Below, one piece after another: positions 28,251 to 37,092 of a DNA stretch of 64,000 bases. Position numbers and translations under genes: made by a program. Source of the DNA: Bacillus sp. cl95. Its GTDB lineage: Bacteria > Bacillota > Bacilli > Bacillales > Cytobacillaceae. Under the pieces are notes generated by a model, which was not told the DNA's origin, ran no database searches, and was given only the letters and a program-made list of their open reading frames with translations. Each line of letters opens with the position of its first letter. Within the stretch, counting starts at the first letter, position 1. The stretch is from positions 124,001 to 188,000 of the forward strand of contig NZ_FOYF01000002.1 of NCBI RefSeq assembly GCF_900115925.1. The letters are read 5' to 3'.

Positions 28251-29222
28251 ATGTTCATGCTTACCCTTAAAAAATTGAATGTTTATGTTGGACTTATTTT
28301 TTTGACGATTACTCTTGGAATACTCGCGTTTACCACTTGGTACACCGTTGATGAATCAGAACAAGCCGTTATTCTAACCTTTGGTAAGGTGGAAGAGGGG
28401 CTGAATGAACCAGGCTTGCACTTTAAATTGCCTTGGCCTATTCAAAGTGTTGAGAAGTTATCAAAAGAAACATTCAGCTTGCAATTTGGTTATGAAGAAA
28501 AGGATGGTAAAATCAAAGAATTTCCAGAGGATACAAAAATGATAACGGGTGACGAAAATATTGTACTTGCTGATTTAGTAGTGCAATGGAAGATTACCGA
28601 CCCAGCCAAATATTTATATAATTCTAATGATCCTAAAGAAATATTGTATGATTCCACTTCTGCATCTGTTAGAAGCATTATAGGGAATTCAAAAATTGAT
28701 GACGCTTTGACTTCTGGTAAAGCCGAAATTGAGGCGGAAGTGAGAGACCTTTTATCCGCTTTAATTGACAAGTACGATATTGGTATTTCTGTGCTTGCCG
28801 TAAAGCTTCAAGATGTGGAACTGCCTAATGACAAAGTTCGTAAGGCTTTTACAGACGTTACCGATGCTAGGGAAACGATGAATACAAAGATCAATGAAGC
28901 GAAGAAGTATAAGAATAAGCGTACGAATGAGGCAGCTGGGGAAAAGGATGCACTCGCATATAAAGCAGCCGGCGATAAGGCTGCCAGAATTGAAAGGGCT
29001 CGTGGGGATGTCGCAGTCTTTAATAAGCTATATGGTGAATACAAAAACAACCCTGAAATTACGAAGCAACGACTCGTATTAGAAACAATTGAACAAGTAT
29101 TGCCGGGATCTGAAATCTATATTATGAACGATGATGGAAACACGATGAAATACTTCCCTATTCGTCCATTAGAAGCCGATAAGCAAAAGGCAAAAGATGA
29201 AGGAAGTGAAAACAATGAGTGA
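28251..29222 (+). CDS. hflK: SPFH-domain protease modulator HflK
   Basis: Membrane-anchored SPFH (prohibitin-like) protein which, with HflC, forms a large complex around the FtsH protease in bacteria that carry it. N-terminal helix LNVYVGLIFLTITLGILAFTTW (about 7-28), SPFH domain (about 30-215, beginning VDESEQAVILTFGKV), then an alpha-helical region (KINEAKKYKNKRTNEAAGEKDA). 323 residues if the ATG at 28251 is used; the ATG two codons later is about equally placed relative to the SD. The end overlaps hflC by 8 bases. B. subtilis has no gene between phoR and polA. Confidence 0.88.
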   Translation: MFMLTLKKLNVYVGLIFLTITLGILAFTTWYTVDESEQAVILTFGKVEEGLNEPGLHFKLPWPIQSVEKLSKETFSLQFGYEEKDGKIKEFPEDTKMITGDENIVLADLVVQWKITDPAKYLYNSNDPKEILYDSTSASVRSIIGNSKIDDALTSGKAEIEAEVRDLLSALIDKYDIGISVLAVKLQDVELPNDKVRKAFTDVTDARETMNTKINEAKKYKNKRTNEAAGEKDALAYKAAGDKAARIERARGDVAVFNKLYGEYKNNPEITKQRLVLETIEQVLPGSEIYIMNDDGNTMKYFPIRPLEADKQKAKDEGSENNE

Positions 29223-30150
29223 TCAAAATGTGATCAATATGAATGAGCGTGGTGCAAACAAATTTAATTGGCGTAATAATATGAAAGCCGGCATCTTCCT
29301 TCTCTTTTTGATCATACTGCTCGCCATTATTTTCAGTAATGTTTTTATCGTAAAAGAAGGGGAGTACAAAGTTATTCGTCAATTTGGAGAAGTAGTCAGA
29401 ATTGAAAGCAGTCCAGGACTTTCTTATAAAATTCCATTCGTGCAAAGTGTTTCTGCATTACCAAAATACCAAATGACCTACGATGTTTCGGAGGCGGAGA
29501 TCAATACAAAAGATAAAAAAAGGATCATAATTGATAATTATGCGGTTTGGAGAATCGCTGACCCCAAAAAAATGATTTCAAATGCTAGAAATCTTACAAA
29601 CGCAGAGACGAGGATGGAAGAAATGATCTATTCTGTCGTCCGAACTGAGTTAGGGCAACTGAATTATGATGAGATTATCAATGATGAAAAGTCTTCAAGG
29701 GGGTCATTGAACGATCGTATTACGGAAAAAGTGAACGAACTTCTAGCAAATGACCAATATGGAATCATTGTGACAGATGTCCGTATGAAAAGAACCGACT
29801 TGCCTGCCGAAAATGAAAAATCAGTTTATATCAGGATGATATCTGAACGTGAATCAAAGGCACAGGAATACTTATCAATGGGCGATGCAGAGAAAAATAG
29901 AATTGAGGCTAACACGGATCGTGAAGTGAATGAAATGCTCGCAAAAGCCCAGGCGGATGCAGAAGTCATTCGTGCTGAAGGTGAAGCCGAAGCTGCCAAG
30001 GTTTATAATGAATCTTTCTCAAAAGACCCTAGCTTTTACGCATTGTATAGGACTCTTGAATCTTATAAGAAAACGATCGATGGGGAGACTGTCATCGTGC
30101 TTCCTTCTGATTCACCGTATGCAAGATTGTTAATGGGTTACACGGAGTAA
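29215..30150 (+). CDS. hflC: SPFH-domain protease modulator HflC
   Basis: Partner of HflK. N-terminal helix AGIFLLFLIILLAIIFSNVFIV (about 25-46), SPFH domain opening VKEGEYKVIRQFGEVVRIE, then a helical region rich in Ala, Glu and Arg (EMLAKAQADAEVIRAEGEAE, about 241-260), and the typical ending with VVLPSDSPYARLL-like residues (VIVLPSDSPYARLLMG). The start at 29215 (MSDQNVINMNERG) is preferred because GAAGGAAGTG precedes it; 311 residues. Overlap with hflK suggests coupled translation and equal amounts of the two proteins. Confidence 0.88.
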   Translation: MSDQNVINMNERGANKFNWRNNMKAGIFLLFLIILLAIIFSNVFIVKEGEYKVIRQFGEVVRIESSPGLSYKIPFVQSVSALPKYQMTYDVSEAEINTKDKKRIIIDNYAVWRIADPKKMISNARNLTNAETRMEEMIYSVVRTELGQLNYDEIINDEKSSRGSLNDRITEKVNELLANDQYGIIVTDVRMKRTDLPAENEKSVYIRMISERESKAQEYLSMGDAEKNRIEANTDREVNEMLAKAQADAEVIRAEGEAEAAKVYNESFSKDPSFYALYRTLESYKKTIDGETVIVLPSDSPYARLLMGYTE

Positions 30151-30175
30151 TGAACCCTTGAGAATTCCAAATGAA

Positions 30176-30407
30176 TTTTAAGGCGCATTGTTGATTTTGG
30201 CAATATGTTGATTGGAGTGGAAGGCGGGCGACTCCTCGAAAATTCTTTCGCATTTTCTTCGTGCGGTGCGATTTCGATGGAGTATAATCAATGTCCTGCG
30301 GGAAAAGCGGGTCAAGGGAGACCCCGCAGGCGCACAGCGCCGCGGAGGCTCCCGACCGCCCGCGGAAAGCGAATGCCTGGAACGGAAATCAACAGGCATG
30401 CAGAGAG
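30176..30407 (+). repeat. Repeat copy R4: long structured intergenic element
   Basis: The left arm has TTTTAAGGCGCATTGTTGATT and ATGTTGATTGGAGTGGAA; the right arm has CTGGAACGGAAATCAACAGG. The core helix CCTGCGGG (30295-30302) with CCCGCAGG (30323-30330) is followed by CGCACAGCGCC and GGAGGCTCCCG. Unlike R3 and R5 it has about 60 extra bases in the left arm (30236-30294), with its own small hairpin TCGCA/TGCGA. The remaining 119 bases before polA hold a long imperfect hairpin. Reading frames through the repeat are not genes. Confidence 0.7.
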
Positions 30408-30429
30408 AAATCTTAAAATCCTAACTTTA

Positions 30430-30498
30430 CAATGGCCGTTATTTTCCTTTCCAATTCTACTTTGTTAGAATGAAGAGAGGAAAAACGGCCATTTTTGT
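30430..30498 (+). terminator. Imperfect long hairpin upstream of polA (terminator-like)
   Basis: AATGGCCGTT at the left and ACGGCCATT at the right close a long imperfect stem that also pairs TTCCT/AGGAA and ATTCTA/TAGAAT. TTTTTG follows. It could end hflKC transcripts or attenuate polA. Confidence 0.55.
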
Positions 30499-30526
30499 AT
30501 AGTCGTAAGATAGAGGAGGAATACGA

Positions 30527-33157
30527 ATGACAAAGAAACTCGTTCTGATTGATGGAAACAGTATTGCATATCGTGCTTTTTTTGCACTTCCATTACTGAA
30601 CAATGATAAAGGTATACATACAAATGCAGTCTATGGATTCACAATGATGCTCATGAAAATTATAGAGGATGAAAAGCCTACACATATTCTTGTGGCTTTT
30701 GATGCCGGTAAAACAACATTCCGTCACAAGACATTCAGTGAATATAAAGGTGGAAGACAGAAAACCCCACCAGAGCTTTCAGAGCAATTTCCTTTTATCA
30801 GGGACTTGTTAGATTCATATGGAATTGCACGTTACGAACTTGAGAATTATGAAGCGGATGATATTATTGGAACGCTTTCGCTAAAAGCTGAACAAGATGG
30901 TTACGAGGTTAAGGTTATTTCCGGGGATAAGGATTTAACTCAATTGGCTTCTCCTCACACAACGGTAAATATTACTCGAAAAGGGATTACGGATATCGAG
31001 GAATACACCCCTGAACATGTAATGGAAAAATACGGACTTACTCCAGAACGAATTATTGATATGAAAGGTCTGATGGGTGACAGCTCAGATAATATCCCAG
31101 GTGTTCCGGGAGTGGGAGAAAAGACAGCGATTAAACTGTTAAAAGAATTCTCTACACTTGAAAACTTACTTGAATCTATTGACCAAGTAAGTGGGAATAA
31201 ATTGAAAGAAAAATTAGCAGAGTTTAAGCAACAAGCCATCATGAGTAAAGAACTAGCAACGATCACAAGAGAAGCCCCGATTACAATTGCGGTCGACGAA
31301 GTTGAATATAATGGCTTTGATCATCAAAAAGTCGCTCAAATTTTTAAAGAGTTAGGCTTCAACTCTTTATTGGACAAGTTAGGGGTAGATTCTGAAGAAT
31401 CGATGGAAGTTGAACTTGAAGACGTTTCTGTTGTGATTGCTGAAGAAATTACACCTGAAATGTTAACAGAACATAGCTCTCTTTATGTTGAAATGCTTGA
31501 GGAGAACTATCATTATGCGGATATCATCGGTCTTGTGGTGGTAAATGAAAACGGCAATTTTTATTTGCCACTTGAAAAAGCTATTGCTTCTTCCCAGTTT
31601 AAGGCTTGGGCAGAAAATGAACACATGAAAAAAATCGTCTATGATGCAAAAAGGTCGGAAGTATCGTTAAGAAGGCATGGAATCCATTTGAGTGGTGTCG
31701 AATTTGATATTTATATTGCGGGTTATGTCTTAAATCCTTCTGAGACAATTGAGGGTATATCCTCTATTGCCAATCAATACGGATTGAAGCTTCAATCAGA
31801 TGAAGCTGTTTACGGAAAAGGGGCTAAACGTAAAGTTCCAGTAGAAGCAATCCTTGCCGAACATCTTGTTAGAAAAGGGATTGCCATGAACGACCTTTAT
31901 GGGAAGTTTCAAGAAGGACTTGAAGAAAATCAGCAATTAGAATTGTTTAAAGAGCTTGAAATGCCACTCTCACTTATTTTAGCTGATATGGAATCAACCG
32001 GAATTAAAGTCGATTTGGAAAGACTTCGTAAGATGGGGGATGAAATCCAGGAGAAGCTAACAAAAATTGAAGCGAAAATATATGAGTTAGCAGGTGAAAC
32101 TTTTAATATTAACTCGCCAAAACAACTTGGTGTTGTGTTGTTCGAGAATTTGAAACTCCCTGCATCTAAAAAAACAAAGACAGGTTATTCTACTTCAGCG
32201 GATGTACTGGAGAAATTGGCAGCAGAGCATGAAATTATCGCTGAAATTCTTCAATATCGACAACTGGGTAAGCTTCAGTCGACATATATTGAAGGATTAT
32301 TAAAGGTTGTTAATCATGAAACGGGCAAAGTCCACACCCGTTATAATCAGGCATTAACGCAAACAGGAAGACTAAGCTCAACAGATCCAAATCTGCAAAA
32401 CATTCCAATCAGGCTAGAAGAAGGCAGGAAAATTCGTCAGGCGTTTATCCCTTCTGAAAAAGGTTGGATCATTTTTGCAGCGGATTATTCGCAAATTGAA
32501 TTAAGGGTGCTTGCTCATATAGCGGATGATGAAAAGCTTATTCAAGCTTTTAAGGAAGATGCTGATATTCATACGAAGACCGCAATGGAAGTTTTCCACG
32601 TAAGTGCTGATGAAGTGACATCCAATATGAGAAGGCATGCTAAAGCTGTTAATTTCGGGATTGTTTATGGTATTAGCGACTTCGGGCTTTCACAAAGTCT
32701 TGGAATTAGCAGAAAAGAAGCGGGATTGTTTATTGATCGCTATTTAAAGAGTTATCCTGGAGTAAAGGAATACATGGATGATATTATCCAAGTTGCAAAA
32801 CAAAAAGGCTTCGTATCTACGCTCTTACAAAGAAGAAGGTACATTCCTGAGATCAACAGTCGTAACTTCAATTTGCGAGGATTTGCAGAGAGAACGGCAA
32901 TGAATACACCAATTCAAGGAAGTGCAGCTGATATCATCAAGAAAGCCATGATTGATATGGCTGAAAGACTTAAAGAATCAGGTTTGAAAACTCGTCTTTT
33001 ACTTCAAGTTCACGATGAATTGATCTTTGAGGCTCCAGAAGAAGAAGTAGAAATGTTAAAGAACCTTGTACCGGAAGTAATGGAAAATGCTGTGGAACTT
33101 AAGGTTCCGTTGAAGGTTGATTACTCATATGGTCCAACATGGTTTGATGCAAAATAA
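30527..33157 (+). CDS. polA: DNA polymerase I
   Basis: Repair and Okazaki-fragment polymerase. N-terminal 5'-3' exonuclease (about 1-290, with LIDGNSIAYRAFFAL, DKDLTQLA and GLMGDSSDNIPGVPGVGEKT). The middle 3'-5' exonuclease domain is degenerate: where an active one has a DxE motif this one reads LYVEMLEENYH, as in other Bacillus enzymes. Polymerase domain (about 470-876) with DPNLQNIPIR, motif A ADYSQIELRVLAHI, motif B RRHAKAVNFGIVYGIS and motif C LLQVHDELIFEAP. 876 residues. An AGGAGGAA SD precedes the ATG. polA-mutM-ytaF-coaE run in one direction. Confidence 0.96.
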   Translation: MTKKLVLIDGNSIAYRAFFALPLLNNDKGIHTNAVYGFTMMLMKIIEDEKPTHILVAFDAGKTTFRHKTFSEYKGGRQKTPPELSEQFPFIRDLLDSYGIARYELENYEADDIIGTLSLKAEQDGYEVKVISGDKDLTQLASPHTTVNITRKGITDIEEYTPEHVMEKYGLTPERIIDMKGLMGDSSDNIPGVPGVGEKTAIKLLKEFSTLENLLESIDQVSGNKLKEKLAEFKQQAIMSKELATITREAPITIAVDEVEYNGFDHQKVAQIFKELGFNSLLDKLGVDSEESMEVELEDVSVVIAEEITPEMLTEHSSLYVEMLEENYHYADIIGLVVVNENGNFYLPLEKAIASSQFKAWAENEHMKKIVYDAKRSEVSLRRHGIHLSGVEFDIYIAGYVLNPSETIEGISSIANQYGLKLQSDEAVYGKGAKRKVPVEAILAEHLVRKGIAMNDLYGKFQEGLEENQQLELFKELEMPLSLILADMESTGIKVDLERLRKMGDEIQEKLTKIEAKIYELAGETFNINSPKQLGVVLFENLKLPASKKTKTGYSTSADVLEKLAAEHEIIAEILQYRQLGKLQSTYIEGLLKVVNHETGKVHTRYNQALTQTGRLSSTDPNLQNIPIRLEEGRKIRQAFIPSEKGWIIFAADYSQIELRVLAHIADDEKLIQAFKEDADIHTKTAMEVFHVSADEVTSNMRRHAKAVNFGIVYGISDFGLSQSLGISRKEAGLFIDRYLKSYPGVKEYMDDIIQVAKQKGFVSTLLQRRRYIPEINSRNFNLRGFAERTAMNTPIQGSAADIIKKAMIDMAERLKESGLKTRLLLQVHDELIFEAPEEEVEMLKNLVPEVMENAVELKVPLKVDYSYGPTWFDAK

Positions 33158-33180
33158 AGATTTGAAAGGGGGTGTCTCCT

Positions 33181-34002
33181 TTGCCTGAATTACCAGAGGT
33201 GGAAACCGTTCGCAAGACATTGAAAGCGTTAGTAACGGATAAGACAATTGAAAGTGTCACTGTGAAATGGCCAAAGATGATCAAGAGGGATGTCGACCAG
33301 TTTGTGGATGCTCTCAAAGGTCAAACGATTATTGATGTAAGACGCAGAGGAAAGTTTCTTATTCTCGATACAGACGATTTTGCTCTTGTATCCCACTTAA
33401 GAATGGAAGGGAAATACGGAGTTTATCCGAAAGACGAAGCGATGGATAAACATACGCATGTTATCTTTCATTTTACGGATGGGATGGAATTGAGATATAA
33501 GGACGTTCGTAAATTTGGTACGATGCACCTTTATTTAAAGGGGGAAGAATTTTTATCTCCTCCCCTTGATCAGCTAGGTCCAGAGCCATTGACGGATGAG
33601 TTTTTAGCAGAAGAGCTATCATTAAAGTTAAAGAAGACCACTAGAAGTATTAAGGCCACGCTATTGGATCAGACTACATTGGTTGGATTGGGCAACATTT
33701 ATGTCGATGAAGCTTTGTTCCGTGCAGGCATCCATCCTGAAAGAGCAGCAAATTCCCTTACTGAGAAAGAAATTGAGGTTCTTCATAAGGAAATTAAAGC
33801 GACTCTTGGTGAGGCAGTAGAGAAGGGTGGGAGCACCATTCGTTCGTATGTCAACTCACAAGGGCAAATCGGTATGTTCCAACTCGAACTTTTCGTGTAT
33901 GGGCGGAAAGGTGAACCGTGTAAAAAGTGTGGGAATTCACTTGAGAAAAAGGTAGTGGCAGGCAGAGGAACGCACTTTTGCCCTAACTGTCAAAGAATAT
34001 AA
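33181..34002 (+). CDS. mutM: Formamidopyrimidine-DNA glycosylase
   Basis: Base-excision repair enzyme removing 8-oxoguanine and ring-opened purines, with AP-lyase activity. The catalytic residue is the N-terminal proline exposed after Met removal, so the TTG at 33181 (M-PELPEVETV) must be the start; upstream codons in the frame would bury it. GAAAGGGGG lies upstream at proper spacing. Further marks: Lys in RRGKFLIL, helix-two-turn-helix GLGNIYVDEALFRAGIHP, and the C-terminal zinc finger with CKKC and CPNC. 273 residues. It starts 23 bases after polA. Confidence 0.95.
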   Translation: MPELPEVETVRKTLKALVTDKTIESVTVKWPKMIKRDVDQFVDALKGQTIIDVRRRGKFLILDTDDFALVSHLRMEGKYGVYPKDEAMDKHTHVIFHFTDGMELRYKDVRKFGTMHLYLKGEEFLSPPLDQLGPEPLTDEFLAEELSLKLKKTTRSIKATLLDQTTLVGLGNIYVDEALFRAGIHPERAANSLTEKEIEVLHKEIKATLGEAVEKGGSTIRSYVNSQGQIGMFQLELFVYGRKGEPCKKCGNSLEKKVVAGRGTHFCPNCQRI

Positions 34003-34083
34003 TTTTTCGGAATTTGAATAGATAACAAAGGATAGGCTCCTTCCATATACTATCGTAATGATTGACAGGAAGGAGTTCTATTC

Positions 34084-34725
34084 ATGGTTCAGTTATTCTC
34101 ACTTTTGCTGCTGGCATTTGCTGTCAGTCTTGACAGTTTTAGTGTTGGATTTACTTATGGCCTAAGGAAAATGAAAATTCCTTTGCGATCCATTATGATC
34201 ATAGCATGCTGCTCTGCGGTTTCGTTAATGACAGCCGTGTTTATAGGTCACGCCCTCGAAAAAATACTGTCACCTGCCTGGACAGAAAGTATGGGGGGAA
34301 TCATCCTTATCGTGCTTGGCGCATGGGTACTTTACCAATTTTTTCGGCCTGATAAAGACAAAGACAAAGATTTACTTCCGCACGAGAAAACGATTGTAAA
34401 ACTTGAAATCCGATCGCTTGGATTAGTCATCCACATCTTGAAAAAGCCGCTTTCAGCAGATTTTGACAGATCAGGCATCATTACTGGAATTGAAGCACTC
34501 ATGTTAGGAGCGGCATTATCTTTGGATGCATTCGGGGCAGGAATCGGGGCTGCAATGTTGGGGTTTTCTCCTTTTGAGTTAGCATTTAGCGTTGCACTGA
34601 TGAGCTCTGCTTTCGTATATTTTGGTCTTAAGAGCGGCAGTTTTTTTGCAGAGTATCAATGGGTGCAAAGACTGACCTTATTGCCAGGGATACTGCTCAT
34701 TTTGATTGGAATATGGAAAATGTAA
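34084..34725 (+). CDS. ytaF: Sporulation membrane protein YtaF (MntP-like)
   Basis: 213-residue membrane protein related to MntP-type manganese exporters, annotated as sporulation protein YtaF. Two similar halves each start with a motif LAFAVSLDSFSVGFTYG (about 10-26) and LGAALSLDAFGAGIGAA (about 140-156), where the aspartates are in the membrane, as in MntP. A charged central loop (FFRPDKDKDKDLLPHEK) separates them. An AGGAAGGAG SD precedes the ATG. Ion specificity is not proven. Confidence 0.85.
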   Translation: MVQLFSLLLLAFAVSLDSFSVGFTYGLRKMKIPLRSIMIIACCSAVSLMTAVFIGHALEKILSPAWTESMGGIILIVLGAWVLYQFFRPDKDKDKDLLPHEKTIVKLEIRSLGLVIHILKKPLSADFDRSGIITGIEALMLGAALSLDAFGAGIGAAMLGFSPFELAFSVALMSSAFVYFGLKSGSFFAEYQWVQRLTLLPGILLILIGIWKM

Positions 34726-34764
34726 CTGAATAGGATCGATTATGAAAAAAGAAAGGGATTTGTC

Positions 34765-35361
34765 ATGGCAATAGTCATAGGTTTGACAGGTGGAATTGCG
34801 AGTGGAAAAAGTACGGTTTCCAACATGCTTAGAGAACTCGGCTGCACTGTCATAGATGCAGATTTGGAAGCAAGGTTCGCTGTAAACAAGGGTGAACCTG
34901 CTTATGAGGAAATTGTAAAGACATTCGGAGAAGAAATTCTTTTAGAAGATGGCGAGATTGATAGACAAAAGCTCGGGTCGATTATTTTTCACGATGAAGA
35001 GAAAAGGCAAGTGCTAAACAATATCGTCCACCCTGCTGTCAGAAGGAACATGACTTCGAAAAAAGAAGTAGCCATTTTGAAAGGTGAAGAAGTGGTCGTA
35101 CTTGATATTCCGTTATTGTTTGAAAGCAAGCTAACGTATATGGTCGAGAAAACATTGCTCGTGTACGTTAATTATGATGTACAATTGCAACGTTTAATGA
35201 AACGTAATGATTTCACGGAATCTGAGGCGCTTGCGAGAATTCAATCACAAATGCCTTTATCGGAAAAAATCGCACTTGCGGATGCTGTGATCGATAACAA
35301 TGGCGATTTGGAACACACAAGAAATCAACTTTTGAGCATACTTGATAAATGGAGAAGGTAA
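34765..35361 (+). CDS. coaE: Dephospho-CoA kinase
   Basis: Last step of coenzyme A synthesis: phosphorylates dephospho-CoA at the 3'-OH. P-loop [12 protein letters not shown] (about 6-17), DADLEAR, the CoA-domain [11 protein letters not shown] (about 110-120) and the lid motif [16 protein letters not shown]. 198 residues, normal. SD AAAGGGATTTGTC. In B. subtilis coaE also follows mutM and ytaF. Confidence 0.95.
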   Translation: MAIVIGLTGGIASGKSTVSNMLRELGCTVIDADLEARFAVNKGEPAYEEIVKTFGEEILLEDGEIDRQKLGSIIFHDEEKRQVLNNIVHPAVRRNMTSKKEVAILKGEEVVVLDIPLLFESKLTYMVEKTLLVYVNYDVQLQRLMKRNDFTESEALARIQSQMPLSEKIALADAVIDNNGDLEHTRNQLLSILDKWRR

Positions 35362-35380
35362 TCATGCCTTCTCTTTTTTT
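35352..35380 (+). terminator. Terminator after coaE
   Basis: GAGAAGG and CCTTCTC pair across a short loop and are followed by TTTTTTT. The left arm overlaps the end of coaE. Confidence 0.78.
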
Positions 35381-35427
35381 GTGTTTGGTTTTGGTGGTAT
35401 GTGAGCCAGAAAGGAGATGGGAAAGTT

Positions 35428-35545
35428 AATTTCCCGTTTTATGCAGATTTATTCCCTTTTCCTGAGATATATTTCCGTTTCGCAAGTTATTTTCCTTTCA
35501 TGCTTCAGCTTTTTCCCGTAAATCTAGATATTTTCCCTTTCCCTC
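35428..35545. repeat. Degenerate array of T(T)TCCC units, about 21-bp period
   Basis: Six units of TTTCCC/TTTCC(T) begin near 35431, 35452, 35473, 35491, 35512 and 35533: spacings 21, 21, 18, 21, 21. The bases between are A/T-rich and variable. The frame through it would read FPF-type heptads with no SD, so coding is doubtful. It fills most of the gap between the coaE terminator and the gapB promoter region. Confidence 0.5.
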
Positions 35546-35673
35546 CTGAGCACCTCATAACTAGTCCAAAAAAATACATTATGGCTTGTTGGATTGTCTA
35601 ATTAGCCTAATTATTTACTGAATTATTAAACATTTTCAAAATCCGCATTTTATACATCACAAATAAAGGTTAA

Positions 35674-35718
35674 TATGTTATACTAATTACTATAAAAGAT
35701 GTTAATGAGTATAACATT
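35674..35718 (+). promoter_or_regulatory. CcpN operators of gapB
   Basis: TATGTTATACT (35674-35684) fits the CcpN consensus TRTGHYATAYW exactly. AGTATAACATT (35708-35718) is the same motif inverted with one mismatch. TATACT within the first may be the -10 of gapB. CcpN represses gapB in B. subtilis during glycolytic growth. Confidence 0.7.
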
Positions 35719-35737
35719 AATCGGAAGGGGCCATACA

Positions 35738-36772
35738 ATGAAGGCGAAAATTGCAATTAACGGATTTGGACGTATCGGAAGAATGGTTTTCAGAAAAGCT
35801 ATCCTTGAACAAGAACTTGAGGTTGTGGCCATAAATGCGAGTTATCCTGCTGAAACTTTAGCGCACTTATTGAAATATGATACAACACATGGACAATTCG
35901 TAGGAGAAGTAACTCCTTTAGAAGACGAGTTAATTGTAAATGGCAAGCGAGTGAAGTTACTAAGTGAACGTAACCCTGAAAACTTGCCGTGGAAAGAACT
36001 TAATATTGATATTGTTATAGAAGCAACAGGTAAATTCAACTCACGTGATAAAGCAAGTCTACATCTTGAAGCTGGTGCTAAAAAGGTGATCCTAACAGCT
36101 CCAGGGAAGAATGAGGATATCACAATTGTAATGGGTGTAAATGAAAGCGCATTAATTCCAGGTGAGCATGACATTATCTCTAATGCGTCATGTACGACAA
36201 ACTGCTTGGCACCTGTAGCAAAAGTGTTGGATGAGAAATTTGGAATTGTGAATGGTTTGATGACAACTGTTCATGCTTATACAAATGATCAGAAAAATAT
36301 TGATAATCCTCACAAGGATTTAAGAAGAGCAAGAGCATGTGGGCAATCCATCATTCCTACAACAACAGGAGCGGCAAAAGCTCTTGAACTTGTGCTGCCA
36401 CAACTAAAAGGCAAGCTTCATGGAATGTCACTTCGTGTTCCTACACCTAACGTTTCTCTTGTAGATTTAGTAGTAGATTTGAAGAGAGAAGTTACGATTG
36501 ATGAAATTAATGAAGCATTTATCGAAGCTTCAAATGGGGCGTTAAAAGGGATTTTGAGCTTTACAGAAGAGCCGCTTGTTTCAGTAGATTTCAATACAAA
36601 TGAGCATTCTGCGATCATTGACGGTCTATCTACGATGGTGATTGGTTCTACTAAAGTAAAGGTGCTAGCTTGGTATGACAATGAGTGGGGTTACTCTTCA
36701 AGAGTTGTCGATTTGACAAAGTATGTAGTGCAGGAAATGTCGAGTTCTACACAAGTAAAGGTTGCCAATTAA
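35738..36772 (+). CDS. gapB: Gluconeogenic glyceraldehyde-3-phosphate dehydrogenase
   Basis: NADP-preferring GAPDH used in gluconeogenesis. Marks: NINGFGRIGRMVFRKA at the N-terminus, catalytic Cys in SNASCTTNCLAPVAKV (about 148-163), His in TTVHAYTNDQ, and WYDNEWGYSSRVVDL near the end. The ATG at 35738 (MKAKIAINGFGRIGR) follows GGAAGGGG; upstream codons overlap the operator region and are not used. 344 residues. Identity as GapB rather than GapA rests on CcpN sites and the neighbour speD, as in B. subtilis. Confidence 0.93.
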   Translation: MKAKIAINGFGRIGRMVFRKAILEQELEVVAINASYPAETLAHLLKYDTTHGQFVGEVTPLEDELIVNGKRVKLLSERNPENLPWKELNIDIVIEATGKFNSRDKASLHLEAGAKKVILTAPGKNEDITIVMGVNESALIPGEHDIISNASCTTNCLAPVAKVLDEKFGIVNGLMTTVHAYTNDQKNIDNPHKDLRRARACGQSIIPTTTGAAKALELVLPQLKGKLHGMSLRVPTPNVSLVDLVVDLKREVTIDEINEAFIEASNGALKGILSFTEEPLVSVDFNTNEHSAIIDGLSTMVIGSTKVKVLAWYDNEWGYSSRVVDLTKYVVQEMSSSTQVKVAN

Positions 36773-36791
36773 TTTAAGATGCATATAATAG

Positions 36792-36825
36792 AAGCGTACT
36801 GTTTGTAAACGGTACGCTTATTTTT
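36792..36825 (+). terminator. Terminator of gapB
   Basis: AAGCGTAC and GTACGCTT with inner GTTT/AAAC pairing, then TATTTTT. In B. subtilis gapB and speD are co-transcribed; here they are separated. Confidence 0.85.
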
Positions 36826-36914
36826 ATGGTATGAATAACGAAATCGATCATCGTGTGTTTGAAAGTGGTTATTTACATTAGACAATTCTCACATAAAAAA
36901 ATTAGTTTGATAGG

Positions 36915-36943
36915 TTGCAAAAAAAATATAAACAAAGTATACT
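36915..36943 (+). promoter_or_regulatory. Sigma-A promoter of speD
   Basis: TTGCAA (36915-36920), a 17-bp spacer and TATACT (36938-36943). Start near 36950, leaving a 143-nt leader. Confidence 0.7.
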
Positions 36944-36949
36944 AGTCAT

Positions 36950-37092
36950 CGTGAACTTCTTGAAATTAGGTAGCGATTAATTACTTAAAGGGTTAGGACC
37001 TCTCTGGACTAACTTTCCCCCGTGGTAGTTACAAAGATACCATCTTTATTCGATTTCAAGAATGCAGCATAAAAGGTAAGGGGGAATTAAAT
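36950..37092 (+). ncRNA. Structured speD leader, candidate riboswitch
   Basis: Closing helix P1: TTCTTGAAAT (36957-36966) with ATTTCAAGAA (37053-37062), 10 perfect pairs. P2: GTTAG (36992-36996) and CC with GG and CTAAC (37009-37013). P3: AAAGAT (37033-37038) with ATCTTT (37042-37047). Between P2 and P3 a C-tract TTCCCCC (37015-37021) is complementary over 7 bases to the SD region GGGGGAA (37080-37086). This would form a pseudoknot hiding the SD. No known family recognised. Confidence 0.5.

Noticed and set aside
30178-30468. Several overlapping reading frames on both strands
   Set aside because: All lie inside repeat R4 and are explained by its GC-rich palindromes.
31400-31950. Possible damage of polA, since the 3'-5' exonuclease motifs are missing
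   Set aside because: Bacillus DNA polymerase I normally has a degenerate proof-reading domain; the frame is intact.
35401-35601. 66-codon frame with FPF heptads
   Set aside because: Produced by the 21-base periodic array; start codon lacks an SD, and the period breaks once. Kept as a repeat observation, not as a gene.
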